The notes beneath the pieces are model-generated. The model was not told the DNA's origin, did not search any database, and saw only the letters and a list, made by a program, of their open reading frames with translations. Positions 1 through 12,766 of a DNA stretch of 27,500 bases are shown here, one piece after another. The translations under genes and the position numbers were made by a program. This stretch comes from Glandiceps talaboti (lineage: Eukaryota > Hemichordata > Enteropneusta > Spengelidae): contig NC_135550.1 of assembly GCF_964340395.1 (NCBI RefSeq), forward strand, positions 18,926,676 to 18,954,175, in the 5' to 3' direction. Within the stretch, counting starts at the first letter, position 1, and the number at the start of each line of letters is the position of its first letter.

Positions 1-1934
1 TATAGAATCTTTCATAGTCAGCCTTAATAGTCGAGAGATGGATAATGAAAGTGAACCGCCGCAATCACTATTTTAATGAATAGTTCCAACAAAGTGAACG
101 GATTTCAAGGTATTAGTGAGCAACATTAATGGCGTACGTGTTTCATCGGCACATACATGTATGAAGTATGCACAAATGATCATGACGGGTTTATGCAGAA
201 GTACTTAAAGCCATGGCCAAAGTCACAAAGTACTTCAATTTCTTGTAAGGCGATTCCGCGACATTCTGCGGTTTCGCTTTTGAAATTGTTTGAAATAATT
301 GACTTTTCTACATGAAAAGATAATTCTCTGACTTTTAAGTGGTGAAAATAAGACCTTTATTTCGGGAGGAAAAATCTTGTAATGGGGTATTTCATTTGCT
401 GCATTATTTTTAATTGTTGTCATCCAAATAATCTCTTTTTTTCTAGGAATTTCTCCTAGTTTTAAATTTCTACATCTCTGTCTAATCAATTCGAAAATCC
501 CAAACATTGATTGTATTCCGAAAGCACGCAAGAGTCTTTCTTTCCGAAAATGTTTCTATTTCCATTTGATTTGAAAGCGCGAGTCTAATTGATATAAGGT
601 CCTGGATATCGATCGATGATTCAATCTAATAAGCCATGGCGTCATTCTGTTTTTCTTGGTCGACCCTGAGGCGCGAAAAACGGGTTGTAAGGCATTACAT
701 TTTGATTGCTAATTACAGCTTTCCACTGGTCTGGTAGGAAATGTAACATCCGATTTCTTTTTATTCAATTACCAACTCTCGTAGTTCACCTATAAAGCAT
801 TATGTCACAAAGGGAAACTGACCTACGTCCTAACCGTTCACTCTTCAGACATCTTATATCTGTAGTAGCCACTATGAATTACTAGTACTAAGTTGATAAT
901 TAATTTACATACGTTGCGACTTTTAATCTGTGACAAAATGTCTTGCTCTACCTATGTTTTGTATTTCATGGGTATTGCATAACAGACAAGTAATACGACA
1001 TCGAAAATAATTCAAATGTAATTCTGTGTTCGTATCGAATTGTTCCTAAATTGTTTTATTCACCCACTTTTATAGTCGTAGTTTCAAAAAGAGAAGGGAT
1101 TTCGTACGTTAATGAAAGACCTCGTAATATCATAAAATGTCCAAAAGTACATATATACCTGCTATACTTCTCAATTACCGTTTGTCAATCAAGTAAGTGT
1201 GACGCCTTCATATCCGTGACACATTGCGTCCAACCTGTATGTACAATTGCAGTTGCAGATTTAAGCAATTTGTAACGGGTTCTTTCATCAACAAGTGTTT
1301 TCTTTTGTCCAACACTAGCTACTCCAGTCTTCAAAACTTGAATTTGAAATGTAAGATGAGAGTGACATTATTTTTTTTATGCTGATAAACTATTATCAAT
1401 TTATAAGTAACTTTTCGTAAAATATCTTCAGCAGGACAACTACGTCTTGTTGTTCGAGTCTAAAATGAAATTTTGATGTGACGCAATGTGACAGAACACC
1501 AAAGCATTTTGCTTTTGGCGCAAAAATGCAGGAGGTTGTGCGCAGACTACATGTTTGATGATTCGTGTTGATTGTTACAATACACGATCAACCTAGGCCA
1601 TGCTTGTAAGACGCTAAAACACTTGATTAACAGAAAGTGGCGTAATGGTTTATTGCAATGAACTCATCACGTGTAATATCAGGTTTTAACTATTGACAAA
1701 ATTACATTTCAACGAGAATAAAACTTAAGGCAGACAGAAATCAAGCGAAATATATGATAAAAGTCAAAGATGAAATGTGCCGTTTTACGCAGGCATGACG
1801 TCATGTGATGTAATGATGACGACGTTAATCCAATTGAGAAATAAATATACCAACTAACAAAATCGGGGGATTCGGCTGGGAAGAAATGTTCTGCAAAATA
1901 AAGAAAAAGGGAGAAAATTAGGTAAATATGTTTA

Positions 1935-1935
<1 letters not shown>
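1..1935. other. noncoding stretch, no gene seen
   Basis: A+T-rich sequence with stop codons in all frames. The open frames of 74-98 codons (235-531 and 1051-1275) show no recognisable domain and begin at chance start codons. The only notable items are a perfect CRE octamer at 1796-1803 and a small hairpin near 1498-1518 (CCAAAGCA then TGCTTTTGG). Confidence 0.6.
1794..1805. promoter_or_regulatory. perfect palindromic CRE (CATGACGTCATG)
   Basis: The core TGACGTCA is at 1796-1803 and the palindrome extends to 12 bp. TGACGTCA is the consensus full site for CREB/ATF bZIP proteins. No TATA box or exon is visible next to it, so a promoter role is only inferred. It is one of six perfect copies in the window. 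Confidence 0.35.

Positions 1936-1987
<52 letters not shown>
1936..1987. repeat. (AC)n microsatellite
   Basis: About 25 uninterrupted AC repeats, ending directly at an AT-rich inverted repeat. The Cys-Val frame read on the opposite strand is a translation of the repeat and not a gene. Confidence 0.97.
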
Positions 1988-1989
<2 letters not shown>

Positions 1990-2025
1990 TATATCGTATA
2001 TCGTATATACACGATATACGATATA
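1990..2025. repeat. 15-bp perfect inverted repeat beside (AC)n
   Basis: The left arm at 1990-2004 (TATATCGTATATCGT) is the exact reverse complement of 2011-2025, with a 6-bp loop. A further GCGATATAC copy of the unit follows at about 2030. It can form a cruciform or hairpin. No function is evident. Confidence 0.85.
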
Positions 2026-2130
2026 CCCTGCGATATACTTGATTTAAAGTATCGTCTTCGTTGGTACGATGATCATTACTACTGTTAGTTGGTAAAATGT
2101 TAACTCAAGAACATATTACACAACTTCGTG

Positions 2131-2154
2131 TACATACATACATACATACATACA

Positions 2155-2186
<32 letters not shown>
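2131..2186. repeat. (CATA)n microsatellite
   Basis: About 13 copies of the tetranucleotide CATA, uninterrupted, ending in CATATATGCG. Confidence 0.95.
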
Positions 2187-2187
<1 letters not shown>

Positions 2188-2228
2188 GCGTGACCAAACA
2201 TTGTTTAGTAATCATTAATCATTCGTAA

Positions 2229-2396
<168 letters not shown>

Positions 2397-2399
2397 CAT

Positions 2400-4492
<2,093 letters not shown>

Positions 4493-4494
4493 TA

Positions 4495-4666
4495 CACTTT
4501 TTGTCATATAACCTTAGCATTTGGGTGTTTGAGACACACACAATTCTTGTTTGAGACACACACAATCCTTGTTTGAGACACACTGAATCCTGGTCATAAG
4601 ACCTTAGCATTTGACGTTTTATGCTACAATTTACTCTAACACAGAACACATCAAAAGATGCGTTAG
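4495..4666 (-). repeat. left terminal inverted repeat of foldback element
   Basis: Aligns end to end with 5845-6016 in the opposite orientation. It shares the GGTTATATGACAAAAAGTG terminus, three tandem copies of a roughly 22-bp unit containing GTGTGTGTCTCAAACAAG, the CAAATGCTAAGGTC block, the TTAGAGTAAATTGT block and the GCATCTTTTGATGTGT end. The differences are scattered substitutions, so the copies are not freshly made. Confidence 0.8.
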
Positions 4667-4812
4667 TCGGAGGTGACTTCTTCAAAGCATCCTGCTTTAC
4701 ACACTGTTACAATTTCGTGTGGTGTCTAAGACACACTAACTTCTGGTCTGTCGAACAGAGTAAATTGTTGACATTAACTCCGCTTTCAACGTTGAAGAGA
4801 GCGCTCGAGCAG

Positions 4813-5091
4813 TCAGTAGACGTCTACTACGCGGTGTCCAGTGTTTTCGGTGACCATCCCGCTTTCCACTGATGTTTCTCGTGTCTCCTTTTTCACCCCT
4901 CTCTCGCTGTGTCTTTTCGTAGAGTACGTACGTCCAGTGTCTACATCAAATTTTAAAAAGTGGTGTATGATACGCTCAAACTTAAATAATTCTTCATCCA
5001 AATTAGATGGTACTCGACTCGTGATAGCCGTCCTGCTTGCATACGGAGTAAGTCGTCCTTTGAGCGAAACGCGTACACCGTCTGCGAGCAT
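4813..5091 (-). pseudogene. possible pogo/Tigger-type transposase relic
   Basis: This minus-strand frame is open for about 92 codons in the unique interior of the foldback element, where base composition is more balanced than in the surroundings. The segment at 4957-5031 reads TSRVPSNLDEELFKFERIIH. It resembles the stretch between the DNA-binding and catalytic regions of pogo/Tigger/jerky-type transposases, which has a basic-Leu-Pro-x-x-hydrophobic-Glu-Glu-Lys-Leu-x-x-Phe pattern. The TA flanks agree with that superfamily. No DDE catalytic triad is visible and the frame runs into charged low-complexity sequence. Only this short local match supports the call, and chance similarity is quite possible. 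Confidence 0.25.
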
Positions 5092-5247
5092 GACTACCGT
5101 GAAAGTGACTCTTCAGAATCGCAATATCACAATTTTCTTGGTCGCGGTCCAATGGATGTTTCGCATCTCTTCGGCCATCTAGGTCCATGGAATCGTAAAA
5201 AGGGGATACTTTATCAGATCACCCTCCGAGAATATGGGTACGATGCC

Positions 5248-5358
<111 letters not shown>

Positions 5359-5608
5359 GTTTTTGAAGTGATTTTCTCCCAGATTCACTATATTAAAAAA
5401 ATGGGGGGGGGGTTCTTTTTCATTGAAATATTAACTGGAAAAGGGGTACATATGAAATTTCGCTAACAAGCCGGGGTACCCACCAATCCATGATCGAACG
5501 ACTGCCACTGCCGGGGCGTCGCGACGCGTCGGAGAATCAGCGGGTGTTGGTCACCGAAAACACCCGTCCTGTAGACTACCCGAACTGTCAATCCGTGTTG
5601 ACGGCCCT

Positions 5609-5768
5609 TTGATATGTGCTGTTTTAGAGTAAATTGTTGCAGAAAATGCCCAAATGCTAAACTCTTATGACCAGGATTCAGTGTGTTTCGAACACCTCAA
5701 TTCTGGTCATAAGACCTTAGCATTTGGCTGTTTTCTGCAACAATTTACTCTAAAACAGAAGACATCAA
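5609..5768. mobile_element. nested foldback (MITE-like) copy of the same TIR motif
   Basis: Both arms contain GTTTTAGAGTAAATTGTTGC, then CAAATGCTAA, then TTATGACCAG, in inverted orientation around a short centre near 5695. It is a two-armed palindrome made from the inner part of the 172-bp terminal repeat. A further degenerate piece (AGAGTAAATTGTTG) lies at about 4758-4772. It belongs to the family of the enclosing element. Confidence 0.75.
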
Positions 5769-5844
5769 GGGTTCCGTCAATGAGAGTTGATGCAGACACA
5801 AGTTGGTGTGGTTTCGACTGGAGTGTTTGTTTTGTCGCCTGGAA

Positions 5845-6016
5845 CTGACGCATCTTTTGATGTGTCCTGTTTTAGAGTAAATTGTTGCACAAAACGGCAA
5901 ATGCTAAGGTCTTTTGACCAGGATTGTGTGTGTTTCGAACAAGGATTGTGTGTGTTTCGAACAAGAATTGTGTGTGTCTCAAACACCCAAATGCTAAGGT
6001 TATATGACAAAAAGTG
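5845..6016 (+). repeat. right terminal inverted repeat of foldback element
   Basis: Reverse-complement partner of 4495-4666 and the same length by eye. It carries the same three internal 22-bp tandem units (about 5920-5985), here mostly with TTTCGAACAAG in place of CTCAAACAAG. Confidence 0.8.
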
Positions 6017-6672
6017 TATAACTGTTATTGAAAGAAAAAAAATGCTCTATTTCAACGACGGGTCCACGCTATGCTATCACATATTCTTTCTGTAAATAGA
6101 ACCTGTTATTACTCTCGCGGGATCTTAAAAAACGTGTTCATGTGTAGCTTTCATCGCCCCCTGAGAATATATAACTGATCACGGAAATCGTTAAAACAAA
6201 AGTTATAAGCAGAATCAAATGTATGGAAATGACTCCAAATCACCAACGTGCAATCAGAACTCTGTCAGAACCTTGCCATAGAGTTTCCATTCAGACTGAA
6301 ACTCAAACAGCTACTTATTTAGTGCGATATTAATAGCAGTTGTTGAATGTAAGTCAAAACATGGAGTGAAATGTTCATGACTGTTAGTAAACTAGTTTCG
6401 CACTTCAGCGGCCTTTTTTTTTCATGAAGTTTGAACACACAATCTATCTTGTATTAAGATATAAGATCATTAAAATCATACTCTGTCAAACTGCTCATTC
6501 GTCAAACTGTGAAAGGATTAAGTCTACCTTTGTCTGCTTTCCGTTGGTCTAAAATGCGATTTACAAAAATCTGAATAGAAAATAAACATGGAAGTCTTTG
6601 AGGCGTTAAATACTGTACTTGTGTCGCTTTACCCTACATATAACATTAATATACTTGTCATTGTAAAAATAA

Positions 6673-6895
6673 GGATGGCGGAATTAATAGTCCAAATTTC
6701 AATTACGGAATATTAGTACAATGTACCTCGATTCTACTCTAGACTACAGGAACAGTTTTGAACTACTAACATAATGATGGCGGAATTAACAGTACACGAT
6801 TCGATTTTTCTCTACAATAATAGTCGACGTCCCAAGATACAGAAATCGGAATTATTAGTACAAAGTTCGCTTCTACTTTAGGAAAATTATTAATA
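6673..6895. repeat. degenerate tandem repeat with about 70-bp period
   Basis: The motif GGAATTANTAGTACA, followed by TTCGNTTCTACTN, recurs near 6677, 6706, 6781 and 6847 (for example ATGGCGGAATTAATAGT and ATGGCGGAATTAACAGT). Spacings are uneven and the copies have drifted. It may be an old minisatellite or a fragment of a repeat-containing element. Confidence 0.5.
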
Positions 6896-7387
6896 TCATC
6901 GATCATGTTGAACAATTTATTGACCAATTCATTACTGCAATCATATGTGGATTTCGTGTTTGAGTGGGGTTACTAGAAGAGGAAATAGAATGAATCAGCC
7001 AAGCATTATCTAAATCGTTTTATTGATGGTTATAGCAAGTTATTAGTAAGACTTGTGATGTTCTTGTCGTGGACAAATCAGTAAATATCGAGTGTGCACG
7101 TATCTACTCAACACGATACAGAGTTCGATAAACCCACAATTGAAATGGAAACATCCCGTCAATCATCGACGCCAATCATTTCTACACACGTTTAGTTTAA
7201 TGATTAAGATAAAAATTTCCGTCACTACAGAAGAATCTTTTTTTACGTTTGACCTGTGACCTATCGAATATGAGATCGAAATTAAAGAACACCTTAGCTC
7301 GTAACAGCTTAAAATAAATACTTGAAATCAACTTTACAAAAAAATAAAAAATAATAATATCAAATAATGGCAGGAACGAGATACTAC

Positions 7388-7401
7388 ATTGCCATGGTAA
7401 T
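7388..7401. promoter_or_regulatory. X-box-like palindrome (ATTGCCATGGTAAT)
   Basis: Differs from the RFX-type X-box GTTRCCATGGYAAC only at the two outermost bases. It is isolated, with no TATA or start site recognised nearby. Confidence 0.2.
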
Positions 7402-8844
7402 GATACTGTTCCCTTGGTCACTTCGTTTAATTGTCAGATGAAATGTTTTCTGTTCGCTGTAATCAGTCACGACATAAAAAAGAACGTAATTACTCAGTAC
7501 GAACAGCGAAGGTTATATGTATGCGGTTTGTCATAGAATGGACATACGAATTGATCAGAAAACCGAAGGCTTTTAACTTTAGGAAATTTTATTTGAGAAT
7601 TGAAACTACAGTTTCTGAATCGAGAATTCGTCTCTCGTTTCTTCCATTTTTATGACTGAAATGGCCAAGTAGAAGGTTGTACTAAAAGCAGACATCAGTC
7701 CAATAGCCAAATACAGGGATTTGGTACATCTATCTTTTCTGGACGAAATGACTTGAAAATAGCATAACTTGATAAAGTGTTTGGTATTTTACTTCGAGGA
7801 TAGCAAAGTATTTTATAGCTTCCATGTTTCAGGTATGATCAATATTAAGATAGTGCTGTCGATTTTAATACTGATCAAACATGACTTCGACGATCAACAA
7901 TTTTGTTAGATTGTAAACAGGTCATTTTAAGAAGATAATCATGATCTACCACCTTTGGTTAATGGTCCAGGATTATCTGCCTCCAGAGCAAAAAACAGAT
8001 ATTCAACGTTTACACGATTCTTAGCCTGGTAATTTGGTAAAATATATCTTCCTTCATTTAAAACAAAACCCGTTCCTTTTTCATTTCTAAACATCAAATC
8101 ATTGACCCAGTCCTCGTACTGTTCTAGTCATTCTATCGAATTGTGTGACGTATATAACAGAATGTGTTTTGATATACCACGCAACGAAATTGTATAGTTT
8201 TTGCGTAAATCAGTCAAGCTTTGAATGGTGTTGTAGTAGAGTTGATAACACGCGGCACGTTTCAAAACAATTTATTTACCCGACACCGATGTTTATTGTC
8301 ATTATTATTATAATGAAAAGATGTATTGATACACCAATACAGTTTTCATAATGGGGTAACGAGTAAAAAAATAACAAACATAGGGCAATAATAAACATGC
8401 CATCTCAAGGTAAGGTTACTAATAGCAATTATCATCGCAGAAGATGTCATCTTTGACAATGAGATCTGTTTTATGGTATTCAGTTCTGCAATGTGACTTT
8501 TTTTTGTACCACGTCACCAACTAAGTGAAAGAGCACGACACTCGGAAGTCCACACGTTTGCTGCACATTTGCTTGAAGAGGGGTAACTTTCATGTGTATA
8601 TCCGGGGAAAAACATTCATAGGATTGAATACGATATGGCGCTAGAGTTACAATATAGTGTCCGGTATGGAGTATCATTGAAATTACGAGTCTCACAATCA
8701 TATGTGTGTACGATTCGTCTGGGTTTTTTTTGCGTAAAGTTTCGATCAAAATTTCCCCCTTTACGAACAGCTTTTCACCTGGCTGCAGATTTTAATGATA
8801 ACAATATCATAGCGATTCCCAGAAGAAGCAACTACATACGATTG

Positions 8845-8845
<1 letters not shown>

Positions 8846-8939
<94 letters not shown>

Positions 8940-8952
8940 CATACATACATAC
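8846..8952. repeat. (AT)n with (ATAC)n tail
   Basis: About 44 AT units followed by about five ATAC units. Open frames through it in both directions are repeat translations. Confidence 0.96.
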
Positions 8953-9157
8953 GTCGATGTATTACTGCCCTAAATGACAGTGTACTCTTACATTATAAGC
9001 TTTAGTTTGAAATGTGTAGTTGTGATTACATAATGCTCTTTGGTGTCTCAAAACAAATACGTCCTTTAACTATAACAATTACAATGTTCAGACATTGTCT
9101 TAATAACTTTCACCTAATATGCGATTGGAAGTATTATACGTTTTAGTGATACAGTCT

Positions 9158-9165
9158 TGACGTCA
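9158..9165. promoter_or_regulatory. perfect CRE octamer TGACGTCA
   Basis: Lies 48 bp beyond the predicted stop codon of the minus-strand peptide gene, in its probable 3' untranslated or downstream region. A second CGTCA half-site is at 9181. Function is unproven. Confidence 0.3.
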
Positions 9166-9212
9166 CAGTGTTTAAGCAACGTCATTACACGTTTAACCAA
9201 TAATTGAGTGAT

Positions 9213-10282
9213 TCAGAATCCCCATGGGCGATATCCACGGTTGCTACAAGCGCGTTTGATAGGATATAGCAATTGTAGTAGTGTACCGTAAAGGTGAGAT
9301 CTTTCTGCACCGTCACTCTCTGTAATAAGACGTTTGGCATTATTTTTATGAGATGGAACAGAAAGACTAGCGAGCCCTCCGGTAACATCACATAGATAAC
9401 GGGCCGTCAATGATCATATCAGTATCCTCAATTCAACTTGGAGGTCAGTCGATTTCTTGTTAGTTGCCGCTTTGATCATACAACGATAAGAAATCTAGCT
9501 CTCAGCAGACGTACAACCACACACCAATGGACAGCCCAATAATACCATTTATACCGTTTATGTTTCTGGTTATCTTTAAATTATTGATTTCAAAACCGAG
9601 AAACAATTTTAAAGATTGGTCATGAAATATTCATATGTTTAGTTAACACGACATTAAAAGGGATATTCCCAACCTCACCCTAAACCAAAATGCTATATAA
9701 TTAGATAAAAAGACCTGCGATATTACAAATGAAAATCCTTAGTAAAAGCAAAATTCTTAGGGATAAGTTATCCATTCCATGTAAAATAGCTTTGTTGTTA
9801 AAAATAAGAATTCTACAGTAGCTAAAGAAAGAATATTACTATGAAGAAAGTTGACGACATTTATCAATTATTAATTCAGTGCATACTACGGTAGCATAAA
9901 CTGTCTCCGACAGCAAAGACATAACTGTAAACCCCACAAGGCGCGGCAAAATGATAGTCTAAAAGAAATATAGATAGAAAAAGGAATTCGAAATGGTTGA
10001 CTAACCTTCCAGGTCTGCTATATGATACGCAAGGCGACAGACAGTAGCACGGCTTCGAGTTGTGCGACAGTTCTTTAAGATGTCAGTAAGTTCTGTCCCA
10101 CTTGAGTAAGATTTTTTGAACTCGTAGCCATAACAATTTTGAAATAAAGATGACTCCGGATCCGAGCCGAAACATCGACTACTGGTCAGAGCCCTCTTAT
10201 TGGGCGCTGCGTTGATGGTTTGTACGGTGCAGATTAAAATAGTGAAGATGGTGCAAACGGCAATAACTGTAAACTGACTCAT
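9213..10282 (-). CDS. secreted cysteine-containing peptide precursor, spliced
   Basis: Model: coding exon 10282-10006 joined to 9319-9213, giving 127 residues. The start is the first ATG after the exon 2 acceptor, with A at -3. Residues 1-25 form a signal peptide with hydrophobic core VIAVCTIFTILI and probable cleavage after INA. A Lys-Arg site follows at 29-30. Cysteines are at 37, 50, 72, 82 and 117. Other basic sites are KK 56-57, RSR 76-78 and KR 114-115; the last would release ACSNRGYRPWGF. The exon ends in AAG|GTTAGT (phase 1). The next exon starts after GTCTTATTACAG at 9319 and keeps the frame open to TGA. Without splicing, the product stops one codon later at residue 93. These features fit a prohormone or small secreted factor passing through the secretory pathway. 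I recognise no family, so a venom-type or immune peptide is also possible. Exon 2 is well supported; the exon 3 join is inferred. The odd number of cysteines would leave one unpaired or allow dimer formation. Confidence 0.62.
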
Positions 10283-10320
10283 TTTCGATTTCAAATCGTC
10301 GACTTTTTACTCTTTAAATT
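10006..10320 (-). other. exon 2 of the peptide gene (leader plus signal peptide)
   Basis: On the minus strand the exon begins after the pyrimidine-rich acceptor TTTATTCCATTTTCAG (AG at 10322-10321). It has a 38-bp ATG-free leader, the start codon at 10282-10280, and ends at 10006 before GTTAGT. Intron 1 runs 11010-10321 (690 bp) and intron 2 runs 10005-9320 (686 bp). The next exon down, 9319-9213, is described with the CDS. Confidence 0.6.
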
Positions 10321-10517
10321 CTGAAAATGGAATAAATGCAATGTGTGTGAATGTAGGCATGTGTTATAGATACAGGAGCGTGGTTTAAATCATTAATAAA
10401 GTGAATTTGTTATTATTTGCAGCCCCAGATTCAGGTACAGCATAAATCGAAAGTATTGAAACAGTAAGATATATATATTTTTTTTAAAACACGCATGATA
10501 TTACAGAATATGGCTGG

Positions 10518-10525
10518 TGACGTCA
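10518..10525. promoter_or_regulatory. perfect CRE octamer in intron 1 of the peptide gene
   Basis: TGACGTCA within the first intron, about 490 bp downstream of the splice donor at 11011. Intronic CREs next to a CRE-containing promoter fit cAMP-responsive control, as in many neuroendocrine peptide genes. This is inference only. Confidence 0.35.
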
Positions 10526-11010
10526 GCTCGAAGCTACTGCTTGAGATAGAATTGTAAGTCTCATCTCAGCACTACACGTTGGCGACTAACACTGATCTCT
10601 TGTTCGTTATCAAAAGAAACACATACTCTAAAAAAGATGTGTATGAAGAATTACAGTCCAAATGCTGTGCGCTCGCATATGCATGACTCGACCTGCAGAA
10701 GATATTTGGAAATTTTAAAAAGTCATATTGTTGCGACGATCTCAGTCGTTACCCATGAATAGTCAGGAGTGTTTTCGGATTCACGGTGGAAACCGATATT
10801 TCCTTAAAATAAACGTAGGAAATATTTGCAAGAAACAGAGGAAATCATTGACTTCAACATACATTCACAATGCGAGTCGCCGGAACATTTGTAGGCAAAT
10901 TCCCCAATGTAACTATTAAAAGCGCTAAGGTTTAGACGGGAAACACATGAAGAAATAAAGGAAAAAAGAAGTTTAAGTTGTGAGAAAGAAATGGATTCGT
11001 AGTAACTTAC

Positions 11011-11043
11011 CTGATGCAGTTCCTTGTTGCCGTTCACCTGATC
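11011..11043 (-). other. noncoding exon 1 of the peptide gene
   Basis: The exon ends GAACTGCATCAG and is followed by GTAAGTTA, a perfect match to the donor consensus. Its 5' end is set from the TATA box about 30 bp upstream, with possible start sites near 11043 or at the TCAGG at 11040-11036. No ATG occurs in the exon, so translation begins in exon 2. A short untranslated first exon ahead of a signal-peptide exon is common in peptide-hormone genes. Confidence 0.55.
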
Positions 11044-11067
11044 AATTAAATGAACAAAGGACCCCTC

Positions 11068-11073
11068 TTTATA
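11068..11073 (-). promoter_or_regulatory. TATA box of the peptide gene
   Basis: The minus strand reads TATAAAGAGGGG, about 30 bp before the inferred start site and 60 bp before the exon 1 donor. A CCAAT pentamer (plus strand, 11108-11112) and tandem CRE half-sites lie a further 35-70 bp upstream. The spacing fits a compact TATA-type core promoter. Confidence 0.55.
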
Positions 11074-11133
11074 ATGTCATGGTTTCGCAAACACATTATG
11101 TATTCCGCCAATTAGAAGACAGTGCCACGAATA

Positions 11134-11144
11134 TGACGTGACGT
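11134..11144. promoter_or_regulatory. tandem CRE half-sites TGACGTGACGT
   Basis: Two TGACGT units share one T, on the plus strand about 65 bp upstream of the TATA box. CREB/ATF proteins bind TGACG half-sites when close to a TATA box. The location is right for proximal control of the minus-strand peptide gene. Confidence 0.45.
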
Positions 11145-12116
<972 letters not shown>

Positions 12117-12117
12117 C

Positions 12118-12606
12118 CATTAATCCCTCCCCTCCCCTGTTTTCTTCTTTCTCCACACGTACCTCACCTCGTTATCTCTTCAGTTCTTTCCTAACACTTC
12201 TACACTTGATCAGTTATCTGTTATGACATCAACCTTCAAGTCGTCGCTTTGAACACATTCATATTACTTATAACCCGGTTACGTAATGCGTAAAGATTTC
12301 ATTGTAATTTGTTCCTCGCAAATTATAAATGAGAATTAAAAGGATGGAAAAAAAATACGTATCGAATAATTATTCAAGTAACTGGCAGAAGTTTGTATAA
12401 GGCAGGTGTTTACAAGAAGATGTGGATGTGAGGATCCCATCCCCGCTTAAACACAGAACGACAACAGAAAGATAATCAAATAGTATTCACGATATGAATT
12501 TCTATAATTTAGCCTCGTTATCATCACTAAGACATGGATGACTCAAATCGGATGTGGTGAAGAGGCTCGATGTCTGTTTCTATCTAGTGTTGTTGTATTT
12601 CTGTTG
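12118..12606. other. noncoding stretch
   Basis: Pyrimidine-rich at first, then ordinary A+T-rich sequence. No gene or element ends were seen. Confidence 0.5.
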
Positions 12607-12766
12607 TTGTTGCTCCGGATGAACTATAAAGGGCCGTTGTGCCGATATAGAACCGAGACAGGGGTAATAATTGTAAAGCGCTTTGAGAACAGGGTTGGAA
12701 AGCGCTATGTAAAAACTAACATTATTATGATTATTATTATTATTATTATCACTCCCGGAGCAACAA
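12607..12766 (+). mobile_element. LINE/SINE-type 3' tail with (ATT)n end
   Basis: The block at about 12672-12715 contains TGTAAAGCGCTTTGAGAAC and GGAAAGCGCTATGTAAAA, followed by an ATT microsatellite (about 12720-12750). This paired AAGCGCTTTGAG/AAAGCGCTATRTAAA arrangement with an ATT tail is the familiar 3' end of L2/CR1-type LINEs and the SINEs that borrow it in fish and marine invertebrates. The 12-bp inverted match TTGTTGCTCCGG (12607-12618) and CCGGAGCAACAA (12755-12766) brackets it. No LINE coding sequence or tRNA-type head is seen, so the copy is 5'-truncated. Confidence 0.6.

Larger units (their letters stand above)
6019..8845. other. noncoding stretch with weak internal repeats
   Basis: No frame resembles a known protein, and splice-like signals are not better than chance. 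It contains the degenerate repeats at 6673-6895 and an X-box-like palindrome at 7388-7401. The frames at 7197-7421, 7431-7655, 8145-8351 and 8480-8749 show no domains or supporting exon signals. Confidence 0.5.

Noticed and set aside
9757-9821. Alternative exon 3 of the peptide gene after acceptor TTCTTTCTTTAG at 9822
   Set aside because: The acceptor is good and the phase works, but it yields a hydrophobic 21-residue tail with no processing site. The exon at 9319 gives a more prohormone-like end. It remains a possible minor isoform.
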